NCBI RefSeq assembly: GCF_024294805.1
Contig: NZ_JANCLU010000012.1
Coordinates: 1 to 64,000 of the forward strand
Direction of reading: 5' to 3'
Length of the DNA: 64,000 nucleotides
DNA from: Alsobacter ponti
GTDB lineage: Bacteria; Pseudomonadota; Alphaproteobacteria; Rhizobiales; Beijerinckiaceae
The first letter of the stretch is position 1, and each line of letters starts with the position of its first letter. The position numbers and the translations under genes are program-made. Shown here piece by piece: positions 1 to 9,406 of this stretch. The notes beneath the pieces were generated by a model that did not search any database, had not been told where the DNA came from, and saw nothing but the letters and a program-made list of their open reading frames with translations.

Positions 1-948
1 CAGTCCGACCTCGCCGGGGTCGATCACGCCGTCACCGTCCGCGTCGACATACTTGGTGCCGGAAATGTCGAAGAGCGCGAAATTGGCGAAGTTGAGCCCG
101 GTCTGGTTCGTTCCGTCGAGCGTGTAGCCGGCCTGGCCCAAAGTCTGCTGATAGCCGTCTGGTAAGTCCTCGAGCACGCTCTTGCCGACCGCGAGCTGAC
201 CGAGGCCGGTGATTGACCAGGTGCCGTCCGCGGCAGTCACCGTGGAGATGTCGCCGGTGTTGAGCGTGCCGCTGCCATCCATGTCGACGTAGACGGTGAC
301 GCCGCCCAGGCCGGAGTCGCCGGTGGTCTGGCCGTCGCCGTTGGCGTCCAGGAACTTGGTGCCCGAGATGTCGAACGTCGGCACCACGAGGGCGCGGAAG
401 CCCTCCTTGCCGGCGCTGGCGCCGTCGAAGGTCGCGGCGACGGTCACGTAGTCTCCCTGGCCGTCGAACGCGCTGACCTTGATCAGGAAGAGGTAGTCGT
501 CGTGTCCGCTGCCGGACTCGTGATCGAGGAGATTGAGATCCTCGGTAATGGAGACGATCTCGGTGAACCCCGAGAAATTCGGATATGTGCCGACATCACT
601 GGAATCGGCGGGTTCCGTCGATTGATAGACCGTGAAATCTGTCAGCGTGAGTTTTGGATTGGTGCCGCCTTGGCCTTCGTTGATGTCCAAACGAATGGCA
701 TAGTACTGAACCCCGCCGTACTCGACGATTTCCAGCGAGCTGAGCTTCAGCGTCGTCGTCTGAGACGCCTGGACATTGAGGTAGTCGCTCGAAATGTCCG
801 AGTTGAAGCCGGTCTCCGTCCCGTTGTTCTGCATCGACAAAAAGTCGCGGTACTGGCCGGACCCAGAGACCACACCGTCCTCGTAGAACACGAGAATGTC
901 GCCAGAGGAGCCGGAATAGGAGCTGCCAGCTGATGTCAGATCGGCCAT
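1..948 (-). CDS. SdrD_B-repeat surface/secreted protein, C-terminally truncated by the window edge
   Basis: Read on the minus strand from ATG at 948; the frame stays open to base 1, giving 316 residues with no stop, so the C-terminus lies outside the window. GGAG sits 7 nt before the ATG. Residues 1-190 are a Ser/Thr/Gly/Asp-rich beta-type region I do not recognise. From residue 192 there is an SdrD_B-like (Cna_B-related) module beginning FDISGTKFLDANGDG, and a second copy starts at 293 (FDISGTKYVDADGDG). The DxNxDG/DxDxDG loops are typical calcium ligands in such modules. There is no Sec signal peptide, so export by a type I system is a reasonable guess, in line with the RTX protein nearby; no such exporter is in the window. 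A CtrA-like box lies 76 nt upstream. Function as adhesin or surface-layer protein is inference. Confidence 0.8.
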   Translation of the reverse strand, partial: MADLTSAGSSYSGSSGDILVFYEDGVVSGSGQYRDFLSMQNNGTETGFNSDISSDYLNVQASQTTTLKLSSLEIVEYGGVQYYAIRLDINEGQGGTNPKLTLTDFTVYQSTEPADSSDVGTYPNFSGFTEIVSITEDLNLLDHESGSGHDDYLFLIKVSAFDGQGDYVTVAATFDGASAGKEGFRALVVPTFDISGTKFLDANGDGQTTGDSGLGGVTVYVDMDGSGTLNTGDISTVTAADGTWSITGLGQLAVGKSVLEDLPDGYQQTLGQAGYTLDGTNQTGLNFANFALFDISGTKYVDADGDGVIDPGEVGL

Positions 949-1345
949 ACCGGAACTCCACGCGAAATCGGACTCCACCCGACAGGCACGCCGGGCAGAG
1001 GAGGGACCGCATCGAGGCACAAGTTAACGGAAAGTTAATTTTTGTAGCAAGAGCTAAATCGAATCATGTCAAACGGCGACCTGCGCAGGTGACAAATCAC
1101 ACAGCTGCAGATGGATGAATGGCATTGTTGACCCGCAATTCGCCCTGACGTGCTGGCCACGAAATTTGCTTAACCGATGTGAATTCGCTCGCGATCCGAT
1201 GCGGCTGCAAGGTTGACCACCGACGAGAAAGCTCTCGCGGGTTTCCAGGTTCGAAGAAGTCCCTGTTCAAGGTAGCCAGCACACGCAGCGGGTGCTCATT
1301 TCACCACGACTTGGGGTAGCTCCGCCGCCGTCCGGCGCCTGGCCG
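949..1345. other. Intergenic region with AT-rich promoter zone
   Basis: About 400 nt between the surface-protein gene and the convergent end of the TIGR03032 gene. The part at 1020-1100 is clearly AT-richer than its surroundings and holds the CtrA-like box. I see no convincing gene, tRNA or terminator with a U-tract in the rest; short open frames here match nothing I recognise. Confidence 0.5.
1024..1038 (-). promoter_or_regulatory. CtrA-type binding box
   Basis: On the plus strand the sequence is TTAACGGAAAGTTAA; on the minus strand it reads TTAA-N7-TTAAC, which is the full alphaproteobacterial CtrA consensus. It is 76 nt upstream of the minus-strand ATG at 948. A CtrA-controlled (cell-cycle or motility-linked) surface protein is inferred from the motif alone. 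Confidence 0.5.
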
Positions 1346-2509
1346 TCAGTGAACGGCCATGTCCCCGGACGGCATGGGAGCGCCGCCGTTCGGTCGCAGC
1401 GCCGAGGGCGGCATGCGTTCGGCAAGATCGTAGGTCCGGCAAATCTCGTCGGTCTGGAAGCCGAGCGCCATCGGCCAGTGGCATTGCTCGATGACGCCCA
1501 CGTCGTAAAGTTCGAGGATCCCGCTCGAGAAGACGAACCAGTGCACGACGTCACCCGTTTCGGTGTCGATCACGAAAATCCCGCACAAAGGGCTGGTCTG
1601 CTTCTCGGTGATCCGGTCGTCGAGGGCGAGCCCCTCGAAGCGCTTTTCGCCGCGGGCGTTCGACGTGCCCACGACGGCATATCTGCCGTGAAACGCGAGC
1701 CCTCGCAGGTAGCCTGGGAGAAAGGCGACGGGCTCGAACGTGCCGCGCGCGGCGTCGATGTAGCCGAAATCGCCCGTCCCGGAATTGTGCAGCCACAGTC
1801 GCCCCTGGTGCCAGCGCGGGCTGTGCGGCATCGACAGGCCCCGGGCGACGATCTCGCCATGCTGCACGTCGATGACGACGCCACCGGTGCGGCGGTGGTC
1901 GCGCCAGCCATCCGCGACGTCCGTCTCGGAAATCGCCGTCACCCAGGCGGGCGCGCCATCCTTCATGGCGAGACCGTTGAGGTGGCAGCGGTCCTCCGCC
2001 GCAAGCCGTGAAATGAAGGGCGGCCGCCACAGCGGTGTGAAGCTGTGGGTGTCGCTGGTGGTGGCCAGGCAGCAAAACAGGGAGCTCACGAAGACGAGGC
2101 GACCCTCCTTGTCGAGGGCCATGTCGTGCACGTCGATATCGCCGGTGATCCAGGCGGTGCGCGGCACGTAGAAACGATCCGCCTCGCCGTGTTTCTGGTT
2201 CGCCTGGAGCGTATTGCGAAACCTCAGGATCTGGTAGAGCGTGCCCAGGCACAGCGTCTCGCGGTCGACATACATGCCGAGCGTGCGCGGGAAGGCGCGG
2301 CGAAACAGGCGCGGCCGACCCGATTTCCCGGCGCCGACGAACAGAAGCAGTCCCGTCTTATAGGACGTGAGCGCAAGACTGATGCCTTCGTCGGTCAGCC
2401 ATCCATTGAAATGGCGCGAGCAGCTAAATGCGATCTTGGGGGCTGGCCTCAAGGGCGGCTGCCCAGCCTGAGCGTGCTCAATGCGCCCTTCCGGCATCGT
2501 CTCCGACAT
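1346..2509 (-). CDS. TIGR03032 family (DUF4915) protein of unknown function
   Basis: 387 residues. The family signature is recognisable in the middle of the protein: HSPRWHQGRLWLHNSGTG, followed by FGYID and a repeated pattern of short beta strands typical of a six-bladed, NHL-like propeller. Other family-like stretches are DIDVHDMALD and YLRGLAFHG. No signal peptide or membrane segment is visible. Members are often encoded near calcium-binding RTX or TPR proteins; here the gene is divergent from a giant RTX gene, sharing the AT-rich region 2510-2728. The biochemical role of the family is unknown. ATG 2509 is chosen because GGGGA precedes it; a second ATG four codons in (2497) is possible. 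Confidence 0.8.
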   Translation of the reverse strand: MSETMPEGRIEHAQAGQPPLRPAPKIAFSCSRHFNGWLTDEGISLALTSYKTGLLLFVGAGKSGRPRLFRRAFPRTLGMYVDRETLCLGTLYQILRFRNTLQANQKHGEADRFYVPRTAWITGDIDVHDMALDKEGRLVFVSSLFCCLATTSDTHSFTPLWRPPFISRLAAEDRCHLNGLAMKDGAPAWVTAISETDVADGWRDHRRTGGVVIDVQHGEIVARGLSMPHSPRWHQGRLWLHNSGTGDFGYIDAARGTFEPVAFLPGYLRGLAFHGRYAVVGTSNARGEKRFEGLALDDRITEKQTSPLCGIFVIDTETGDVVHWFVFSSGILELYDVGVIEQCHWPMALGFQTDEICRTYDLAERMPPSALRPNGGAPMPSGDMAVH

Positions 2510-2728
2510 CGGGAATCCCCTGCAGATGAGCTCAGGCCACCGATCCGGTTGCGGCGGGATCGCGGGGCTTGCGCCTGAACTTATACGCTTAAAAACAATT
2601 CATCCACAATGCGTTAAGACGTCGATTATTATAAGTTAAGAATCGGTTGACGCCCGTTAATTGGCGGCCCAAAATCCCCTCAATCCCCCTCGGCACGTCG
2701 GCGCATCACTCCCATGCAGGAGATCGTT
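2510..2728. promoter_or_regulatory. Divergent AT-rich promoter region (TIGR03032 gene / RTX gene)
   Basis: The stretch 2580-2665 is strongly AT-rich for this genome and carries four TTAA tetramers (2589, 2614, 2636, 2657), none at CtrA spacing. A weak sigma-70-like promoter for the RTX gene can be drawn: TTGACG at 2647-2652, 17 nt, CAAAAT at 2670-2675. The minus-strand promoter is not obvious. Confidence 0.35.
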
Positions 2729-5700
2729 ATGGCTGGTCCGAAGCTCTACAAAGGCTCCCCCAAGAACGACAACAAGATCGGGACCCCCGATGCCGACTCG
2801 ATGTTCGGCTATGACGGGAACGACACGCTTTCGGGCCTTGGGGGCAACGACACGCTCTTCGGGGGAAACGGCTTCGACAGCCTGCTCGGCGGCGCGGGCA
2901 ATGACTCGCTCCTGGGTGAAAACGGCCACGACACGCTCAATGGCGGCGACGGCGACGACACGCTGGTCGGCGGCAACGGCAAGGACCTGATGTATGGCGG
3001 GGCCGGCAACGACCTGATCAAGGAATTGTCCGATCCTTCAGCGGTCGACATCGCCGAGAACGCCAAGGACACGGTCTTCGGGGGATCGGGCAACGACACC
3101 ATCTATGGCGGCAATGGCACCGACAGCCTGCAGGGCGACGACGGCAACGATTGCGTCTTCGGCGAGAACGGCAACGACACGCTGTCCGGCGGCGCCGGCA
3201 ATGACACGCTTCTGGGTGGCAACGGCGACGACAAGCTGAACGCCGGGCTGGGGGCCGACAGTGTCAATGGTGGCAGCGGGTACGACATCCTGTCGTTCGA
3301 CGATCCCAATGGCGTCACGGTCGTGCTCGACGCCCATGGGAACGCCACGATTTCCGGCGGCGATGGCAACGATACCATAGCAGGCATCGAGGGGCTGATC
3401 GGGGGCGCCGGCAACGACAGCTTCACCGGCAACGATCTGGGCAATGTTCTCGACGGCGGCGCGGGCGACGACACGTTGCTGGGACTGGGCGGCAACGACA
3501 CGCTGAACGGCGGCCTTGGCAATGACAGCCTCGACGGCGGAACCGGCGCAGACCTGATCTATGGCGATGCGGCGACCCTCGACGGCAACGACACAATCCA
3601 GGGCGGCGACGGCAACGACACCATCTATGGCGGCGACGGCGCCAACGGCGTGCCTCCTGCCGATGCCGACCTCATCAGCGCCGGCGCGGGTGACGACCTC
3701 GTCTACGGCGAACAGGACAACGACACCGCCGCCGGCGATAGCGGCAACGACACGTTGTACGGACAGGCCGGCGCCGACGTCATCTCGGGCGACGAGAGCA
3801 CGGCATCGACGACCGCCTACGGTCCGGATGGCAGCATCCTCGGCGGCAATGACTCGATCGACGGCGGCGACGACGGCGACGTGATCGCCGGCGACCAGTT
3901 CTCCGCCGTGACGGCGGGCGACCTGGCCAATGTCTATGGCGGCAACGACACCATCGAGGGTGGCGGCGGCGGCGATACGATCTACGGCGACGGCGAGAGC
4001 GCCGGCGCGCCGAACAATTACGGGTATTTCGGGGAGACGGTTGACGGCGGCGACGACGTCATCTCCGGCGGAGCCGGGTCCGATTTGATCTACGGCGACT
4101 GGAAGACGGTCGATCCGGGAACCGACATCGTCTCGGGCGGCGCCGATACCATCACGGGCGGCGACGGCGACGACACCATCTACGGGCAGGGCGGCGCGGA
4201 CGTCATCTCCGGCGACGAGAGCACGGCATCGACGACGGCCTATGGTCCAGCCGGCAGCATCCTCGGCGGCAATGACTCGATCGACGGCGGCGACGACGGC
4301 GACGTGATCGCCGGCGACCAGTTCTCCGCCGTGACGGCGGGCGACCTGGCCAACGTCTATGGCGGCAACGACACCATCGAGGGTGGCGGGGGCGGCGACA
4401 CGATCTACGGCGATGGCGAGAGCGCCGGCGCGCCGAACAATTACGGGTACTTCGGGGAGACCGTCGAGGGCGGCGACGACATCGTCTCCGGCGGAGCCGG
4501 GTCCGATTTGATCTACGGCGACTGGAAGACGGTGGATCCGGGCACCGACATCATCTCGGGCGGCGCCGATACGCTCGCCGGTGGCGATGGCGACGACACG
4601 ATCTACGGGCAGGGTGGGGCGGACTCGGTTGCCGGTGACGCGCTGAGCGCGTCGACGTCCGGCTATTACGAAGACATCATCGGCGGCAATGACTCGATCG
4701 ACGGCGGTGACGACGGCGACGCGATCGCCGGCGACCAGTTCACCGCGGTCACGAACGGCGACGGCGCCGACATCCTCGGCGGCAATGACACGATCACCGG
4801 CGGCGGCGGCGGCGACACGATCTATGGCGAAGGCCAGACCGCCCAGGCGACGGACCAATACGGCTTCAATGTCGAATCCGCGATCGGCGGCAACGACAAT
4901 GTCGACGGCGGCGATGGCGACGATCGCATCGTAGGCGACTGGGCGGATGTCCAGGTTCCCACGAACTACGCCGTCGGCGGCAACGACACGCTCTCGGGCG
5001 GGGCCGGAGGCGACACGATCCTCGGCGACGGAGACACGGTGGGCGCCTACTCTGCGACCGGCGGCGATGACTCTATCGATGGCGGCTCGGGCGACGATGT
5101 GGTCTATGCCGACTGGCAGAACGCTGCGTCGTCCGGCGGAAATGACACGGTAGTAGGCGGCGACGGCAACGACACCCTCTATGGACAGGAGGGCAACGAC
5201 TCGCTTGTCGGCGATGTGTGGAGCGCATCGACAACGTATTACAGCGCCGACATCTTCAGTGGGTCGGATTCGCTGGTCGGTGGCCAGGGTGATGACTTCA
5301 TCGTGGGCGATCAGTATTCGGTGTCCACGTCTGGCGGTCTTGCGGACATCTATAGTGCGTCAGACAATCTCAGCGGCGGCGCGGGTGCGGACACGCTGAT
5401 CGGCGACGCGTGGAACGCAACGACCTCGTCCTATAACGCCGGCATCTATGGAGGCGCCGATGCCATCGCGGGCGGCGATGACGGCGACGTCATCATCGGT
5501 GATGGCGTCTATGCGACCACCGTGGGATCGCCCATTGTCGGCGGCGCTGACAACCTTGCGGGCGATGGCGGGAACGACACGATCTTCGGCGACTTCTTCT
5601 ATGCGTCCGCCGGGGGAGCGTATGCCCTTTGGAACGGCAACGATTCCATCGACGGCGGCGCGGGCGACGATCTCGTCTACGGCGACAGCTACATCACGTT

Positions 5701-6793
5701 GGGAACCGAGTACGGCGGATTCGATACGATCGCCGGTGGCGATGGCAACGACACGCTGTATGGCCAGGGTGGCGCCGACTCGATGGCCGGCGACGCGCTG
5801 AGCGCGTCGACGTCGGGCTATTACGACGACATCGTCGGCGGCAACGATGTGATCGACGGTGGCGACGAAGGCGACACGATCGCCGGCGACCAGTTCACCG
5901 CGGTGACGAACGGCGACGGAGCCGACATCTTCGGCGGCAATGACACGATCAGCGGCGGCGCCGGCGGGGATACGCTCTACGGCGAAGGCCAGACCGCGCA
6001 GGCGACGGATCAATCCGGCTTCAATGTCGAATACGCCATTGGCGGAAACGACCAGGTTGACGGCGGCGACGGCGACGATCTGATTGTGGGCGACTGGGCG
6101 GATGTCCAGACTCCCACGAACTACGCGATCGGCGGCAACGACACGCTCTTGGGAGGGGCCGGCGGCGACACGATCCTCGGCGACGGCGATATCGTAAGCG
6201 CGTACGCGGCCACGGGCGGCGCCGATTCCATCAACGGGGGATCGGGCGACGATTTGATCTACGGCGACTGGCAGAACGCCTTGTCGTCGGGCGGCAACGA
6301 CACGATCATCGGCGGTGCCGGAGCGGACACCATCGACGGTGGCAGCGGGGCCGACATCGTCAACTTCGCCGACACGCTGGTTTCTGGAACTGCGGGCGAT
6401 GCCGCGGCAGACGGCGGTGTCGACGCGAGCGTCGGCGTCACGGGATCGACCAATGTCGACCAGGTCACCTTCGTGACGGCGGACGACACGTTCTATATCG
6501 ACGAGACGGTCTTCGGGGCGATGGGCAATGGTGGATCCGGCGCCGGAGCCACGCTGAACGCGGCGCAGTTCCAGTCCGTGGCGGGAACAGGCGTCACGCT
6601 GGGCGGCCTGGACGTCACCGGAAACGGCGCGTTCGTCTACGACACGTCCGGCAACGATCTCTATTTCGTCGAGAGCGGCGCGGACAACACGCAGAACCTC
6701 GCAGCGCTCGTGAGCGCAGGAACGGCGCTGAAGATCGCCGACGTCAACCTGACGGGAACATTGACGGCGAACGATTTCTTCATCGTCGCCTAG
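2729..6793 (+). CDS. Giant RTX (hemolysin-type calcium-binding repeat) protein
   Basis: 1354 residues from ATG 2729, chosen because AGGAG at 2718-2722 lies 6 nt upstream; an ATG at 2714 would overlap that site. Almost the whole protein is glycine/aspartate nonapeptide repeats (GGxGxDxLx type) that fold into calcium-binding parallel beta rolls. Longer modules are duplicated: A (residues 351-491), A' (492-632), B (633-824), C (825-1017) and B' (1018 to about 1209). The last ~140 residues leave the repeat pattern and end in a hydrophobic LTANDFFIVA tail, the usual form of an uncleaved C-terminal type I secretion signal. There is no N-terminal signal peptide and no recognisable toxin, protease or lipase domain, so a structural, adhesive or biofilm-matrix role is more likely than a cytolysin. 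No type I secretion genes are in the window. A strong terminator follows. Confidence 0.92.
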   Translation: MAGPKLYKGSPKNDNKIGTPDADSMFGYDGNDTLSGLGGNDTLFGGNGFDSLLGGAGNDSLLGENGHDTLNGGDGDDTLVGGNGKDLMYGGAGNDLIKELSDPSAVDIAENAKDTVFGGSGNDTIYGGNGTDSLQGDDGNDCVFGENGNDTLSGGAGNDTLLGGNGDDKLNAGLGADSVNGGSGYDILSFDDPNGVTVVLDAHGNATISGGDGNDTIAGIEGLIGGAGNDSFTGNDLGNVLDGGAGDDTLLGLGGNDTLNGGLGNDSLDGGTGADLIYGDAATLDGNDTIQGGDGNDTIYGGDGANGVPPADADLISAGAGDDLVYGEQDNDTAAGDSGNDTLYGQAGADVISGDESTASTTAYGPDGSILGGNDSIDGGDDGDVIAGDQFSAVTAGDLANVYGGNDTIEGGGGGDTIYGDGESAGAPNNYGYFGETVDGGDDVISGGAGSDLIYGDWKTVDPGTDIVSGGADTITGGDGDDTIYGQGGADVISGDESTASTTAYGPAGSILGGNDSIDGGDDGDVIAGDQFSAVTAGDLANVYGGNDTIEGGGGGDTIYGDGESAGAPNNYGYFGETVEGGDDIVSGGAGSDLIYGDWKTVDPGTDIISGGADTLAGGDGDDTIYGQGGADSVAGDALSASTSGYYEDIIGGNDSIDGGDDGDAIAGDQFTAVTNGDGADILGGNDTITGGGGGDTIYGEGQTAQATDQYGFNVESAIGGNDNVDGGDGDDRIVGDWADVQVPTNYAVGGNDTLSGGAGGDTILGDGDTVGAYSATGGDDSIDGGSGDDVVYADWQNAASSGGNDTVVGGDGNDTLYGQEGNDSLVGDVWSASTTYYSADIFSGSDSLVGGQGDDFIVGDQYSVSTSGGLADIYSASDNLSGGAGADTLIGDAWNATTSSYNAGIYGGADAIAGGDDGDVIIGDGVYATTVGSPIVGGADNLAGDGGNDTIFGDFFYASAGGAYALWNGNDSIDGGAGDDLVYGDSYITLGTEYGGFDTIAGGDGNDTLYGQGGADSMAGDALSASTSGYYDDIVGGNDVIDGGDEGDTIAGDQFTAVTNGDGADIFGGNDTISGGAGGDTLYGEGQTAQATDQSGFNVEYAIGGNDQVDGGDGDDLIVGDWADVQTPTNYAIGGNDTLLGGAGGDTILGDGDIVSAYAATGGADSINGGSGDDLIYGDWQNALSSGGNDTIIGGAGADTIDGGSGADIVNFADTLVSGTAGDAAADGGVDASVGVTGSTNVDQVTFVTADDTFYIDETVFGAMGNGGSGAGATLNAAQFQSVAGTGVTLGGLDVTGNGAFVYDTSGNDLYFVESGADNTQNLAALVSAGTALKIADVNLTGTLTANDFFIVA
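3779..4624 (+). repeat. Tandem duplication of a 423-nt RTX module (A and A')
   Basis: Positions 3779-4201 and 4202-4624 are direct tandem copies with an exact 423-nt (141-residue) period and only scattered, mostly synonymous, differences; for example the stretch encoding APNNYGYFGET occurs at both 4008 and 4431. The near identity points to recent duplication or gene conversion. Confidence 0.9.
4625..6355 (+). repeat. RTX modules B, C and B' (B and B' are copies)
   Basis: Module B (4625-5200, 192 residues) and B' (5780 to about 6355) share order and most sequence, including GDALSASTSGYY, DQFTAVTNGDGAD, GEGQTAQATDQ and GDWADVQ. Between them lies C (5201-5779, 193 residues), built on the same plan but much more diverged (SASTTYYSADIF, GDQYSVSTSGG). 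Every module begins after a YGQxGxD junction. Confidence 0.85.
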
Positions 6794-6818
6794 ATGCTGC
6801 GCTGGCCAACGATATCGG

Positions 6819-6848
6819 GCGGGCGACCCTTGGTCGCCCGCTCGTTTT
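6819..6848 (+). terminator. Rho-independent terminator of the RTX gene
   Basis: Perfect 10-bp stem GCGGGCGACC / GGTCGCCCGC (6819-6828 and 6832-6841), 3-nt loop, followed by TCGTTTTT. It begins 26 nt after the RTX stop codon. Confidence 0.9.
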
Positions 6849-7199
6849 TGGACCGTTTGGAGGCAGGTCAAAAGGCATCAGGAGCATCACGCAGACATCG
6901 TCGACGGGCGTCGTTCGGGACAAGACGAAATCGGCCACCGTCAGAGCCGCGTGGGTGTCGACCGCCATACGCGGGTCGGATCCGCCGGGATATCCACCCG
7001 CGATGTCGTACGTCGACGCGTCGACAACGGCGGAGGAGAGGGCAGGGGCATCGTTGTTGCCCATCACCGTGAAGACGACGTCGACCGAGGTTGTCAAAGA
7101 ACCGCCTGCCTCATCCGGGCGATCGACCCTCGCCCACCGACGTCGCGGCCGTACGGTCGCGACGGGCGAAGTGGAGATGCGGCGGCTCCTGCGCCGGCG
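6849..7199. other. Intergenic region without a supported gene
   Basis: About 350 nt between the RTX terminator and the end of the hydrolase gene on the other strand. A 105-codon minus-strand frame (7097-6780) runs through it but also through the terminator, has no clear ribosome binding site and matches no family I know, so I do not call it. Nothing else stands out. Confidence 0.4.
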
Positions 7200-9380
7200 C
7201 TACTCAAGCACGACGACCTCGTGGTCGAGCACCGAGTCGATCGTGAACACGGTGCGGCCGGCTTCGATGCGGGAGGGGGCGGTCGTCCCAGCCACCAGCA
7301 GCCTGGCGCCGCCTCGCTTCTCGCCCGGAACGGTCACCGTGAGCGGGCCGATGGGAACCAGGCGATCCTGCCGCCCGGGCACGCGCGAGGTCAGCAGGCG
7401 GTTGTTGAGGTGGAGCACGGTGCGCGCGCCCTGCTCGAAGAGGCTGGGGCTGATCACGCCCAGGCCGCCCTCGACCGTCACCGCCGCGTTGCCGCCCAGG
7501 GCCCAGCGCACCGCGTTGGCGATGATCAGCGCGTGCTCGGCGTTGTCGTCGCGCGCGAAGCAGCGGTCGAGATCGGCCGCGATCCAGACGAGCTTGGCGC
7601 CCGAGTCCGCCGTGCGCGCCGCGACGGCGGGCAGCGTGCTGCGCGGCTGGCGCATCCAGGAGGTCTCCGGCGGGTAGATCGGGAAGTCGGGGATGTAGGT
7701 GGCCAGCACCTGCGTTCCCGCATCCGTCGTGACGACCGGGAGATAGCCGCCGAAGGGGATCGTGTCGCACTGCTCCAGCCCCGCCAGCACGGGGTGGCGC
7801 GTCTCGCTCGTCGCCGCCGCCGTCCTGTCGGTGGGGCCGTCGACGCCGGCCCGCAGTTCCGGCGACAGGCGCAGATAGGTGTGCCGGCTGCTGACCTCGA
7901 TATTGGTGTCGATCGGCTCCGTGCCGCCGCGGCTGCCCTCGCCGCGATGCACGCCGAAGAGGCCGGCGAGCGCGTAGTCGGCGCGCGGCTCGCCGAACTC
8001 GCCGGCGGTTCCCGTGTCGCCCGTCGCGATCACCGCGCCGCCGGCGGCGGCGAACGCCTCGACGGCGCGGGCCTGCGCGTCCGACATCGCGCCCAGATTG
8101 GGCAGGATCAGCGCCTTCACCCGGCCCGTCGCGCCCGCGATGTCGTCGGCGTGGATCGGCAGATAGGTGAGCGCGTGCCGGTCGAGCGCCTTCATCACCC
8201 CCCGATAGGGGCCCATGGTGCGCTCGGCCGCCTTGCCCTGGCCGTGGAAGTCGTGGTTGCGCTGCGACCAGACGATGCCGACATCGGCGACGGGCTTGCG
8301 GTCCACGAGAACCTGTTCGTTCGCCTCGTGCCAGCGGAAGATCGGCTCGGCCGTCTGGTATTGCCGCCGATCCTCGTGCATCGCGCCAATATGGTGCCAC
8401 CAGGGCTGGATGCCGCCCGCGAACCCGGAGGACGACCACAGGCGGACCTCCGCCGGCGGCATGCTGGCGAGGCGGAAGGCCGGCGCGCCGAGCTGGTATT
8501 GCGGCGTGCTCTCGGGGATCAGCTTGTCCCAGCCGCCGACCTCGTGCAGGCGCTTGCCGGCCTCGGTGTTATCGGCGAAGCCGTCGATGGCGTTGCGGCG
8601 CTGGTGATCGAGCATGACGATCTTGGCGCGCGGCAGGATCTCCTTCAGGTCGATGAAGCGGTTGTTGTTGTTCAGCACGTCGCCACTGATCATGCCGCTC
8701 CAGATGCAGTCCTTGCCGCCGGCCTTCGTGGTGATCTCGTTGTTGAAATCCCACAGCTCGGTGCGCCGGGTGAAGTTCCAGCGGATCCACTGGCGGTAGT
8801 TCTCCTGCGACCAGTCGTGCGCGCGCGGCAGGTCGAGCCGCGCGTAGTCGAAGAAGCGCTCGCGGCAATTGCGGCAGTGGCAGATGCGTTCGCGCGGCAT
8901 GCCCGGCCAGCTATTGTCGGAGAAGCCGTCGGGCTTCGAGCGCTCGATGATCTCCTCCATCACGCGCGGCAGGTACTCGCTGTAATAGGGGGAGTTGATG
9001 CAGGTGACGTACTTGTCGGCCTGGCGGTAGGGGCGGCCTTCGACGTCGACGCAGATCCAGTCCGGATGGGCGCGGTAGAAATCGTCCGCGACGCGGTTGG
9101 AATCCATGCGGGCGATGATCTTCAGCCCCTCGTCGCGGGCCGAGCGCACCACCTGGCCGTAAAGGTCGCCGTCGCCCAGCGCGACCGCGCGGTGGTGAAG
9201 CGGGAACTTCGACGGGTAGTAGGCGACGATGCCGCCCGCGTTGATGATCGCCCCCTGCACGCGGGTGCGCCGCCAGTGGTTGCGCCACCAGGGGTCGTCG
9301 TAGCGCGACGGGTCGATCTCGGTGAGGTTGGTCTGCGCCCAGCGCAACGTGGTCTTGTACCAGGGCTGTCGTTCGGTCAT
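7200..9380 (-). CDS. Glycoside-hydrolase-like protein (GHL6 / GH42-like TIM barrel with trimerisation-like domain)
   Basis: 726 residues from ATG 9380 (GAGG 6 nt upstream). The N-terminal half looks like a TIM barrel of the hypothetical glycosyl hydrolase 6 / GH42-related type: a DGFSDNSWPG strand (151-160) is followed by a Cys cluster RERICHCRNCRERF with C167, C169 and C172, as in family members that carry a small metal or structural Cys site. The second half (from about residue 400) resembles a beta-galactosidase trimerisation/glutamine-amidotransferase-like fold (RVKALILPNLGAMSDAQ), then a beta-sandwich C-terminus. No signal peptide, so it should act in the cytoplasm on an imported oligosaccharide. 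It lies 26 nt downstream of the second hydrolase gene, and both follow a LacI-type operator at 12067. The exact substrate is unknown. Confidence 0.75.
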   Translation of the reverse strand: MTERQPWYKTTLRWAQTNLTEIDPSRYDDPWWRNHWRRTRVQGAIINAGGIVAYYPSKFPLHHRAVALGDGDLYGQVVRSARDEGLKIIARMDSNRVADDFYRAHPDWICVDVEGRPYRQADKYVTCINSPYYSEYLPRVMEEIIERSKPDGFSDNSWPGMPRERICHCRNCRERFFDYARLDLPRAHDWSQENYRQWIRWNFTRRTELWDFNNEITTKAGGKDCIWSGMISGDVLNNNNRFIDLKEILPRAKIVMLDHQRRNAIDGFADNTEAGKRLHEVGGWDKLIPESTPQYQLGAPAFRLASMPPAEVRLWSSSGFAGGIQPWWHHIGAMHEDRRQYQTAEPIFRWHEANEQVLVDRKPVADVGIVWSQRNHDFHGQGKAAERTMGPYRGVMKALDRHALTYLPIHADDIAGATGRVKALILPNLGAMSDAQARAVEAFAAAGGAVIATGDTGTAGEFGEPRADYALAGLFGVHRGEGSRGGTEPIDTNIEVSSRHTYLRLSPELRAGVDGPTDRTAAATSETRHPVLAGLEQCDTIPFGGYLPVVTTDAGTQVLATYIPDFPIYPPETSWMRQPRSTLPAVAARTADSGAKLVWIAADLDRCFARDDNAEHALIIANAVRWALGGNAAVTVEGGLGVISPSLFEQGARTVLHLNNRLLTSRVPGRQDRLVPIGPLTVTVPGEKRGGARLLVAGTTAPSRIEAGRTVFTIDSVLDHEVVVLE

Positions 9381-9406
9381 GGCGATCCTCGTTGGCGCGC
9401 GGTGGG

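Noticed and set aside
2800-6355. CRISPR-like array suggested by the dense short repeats
   Set aside because: The repeats are in-frame nonapeptide codons of an RTX protein with no spacers and no cas genes.
3038-6871. Long minus-strand frames inside the RTX gene
   Set aside because: They mirror the Gly/Asp repeats (Val/Ile/Ala-rich output) and have no independent signals.
6780-7097. 105-codon minus-strand open frame
   Set aside because: Runs through the RTX terminator, has no clear ribosome binding site and no recognisable family; possibly a chance frame.
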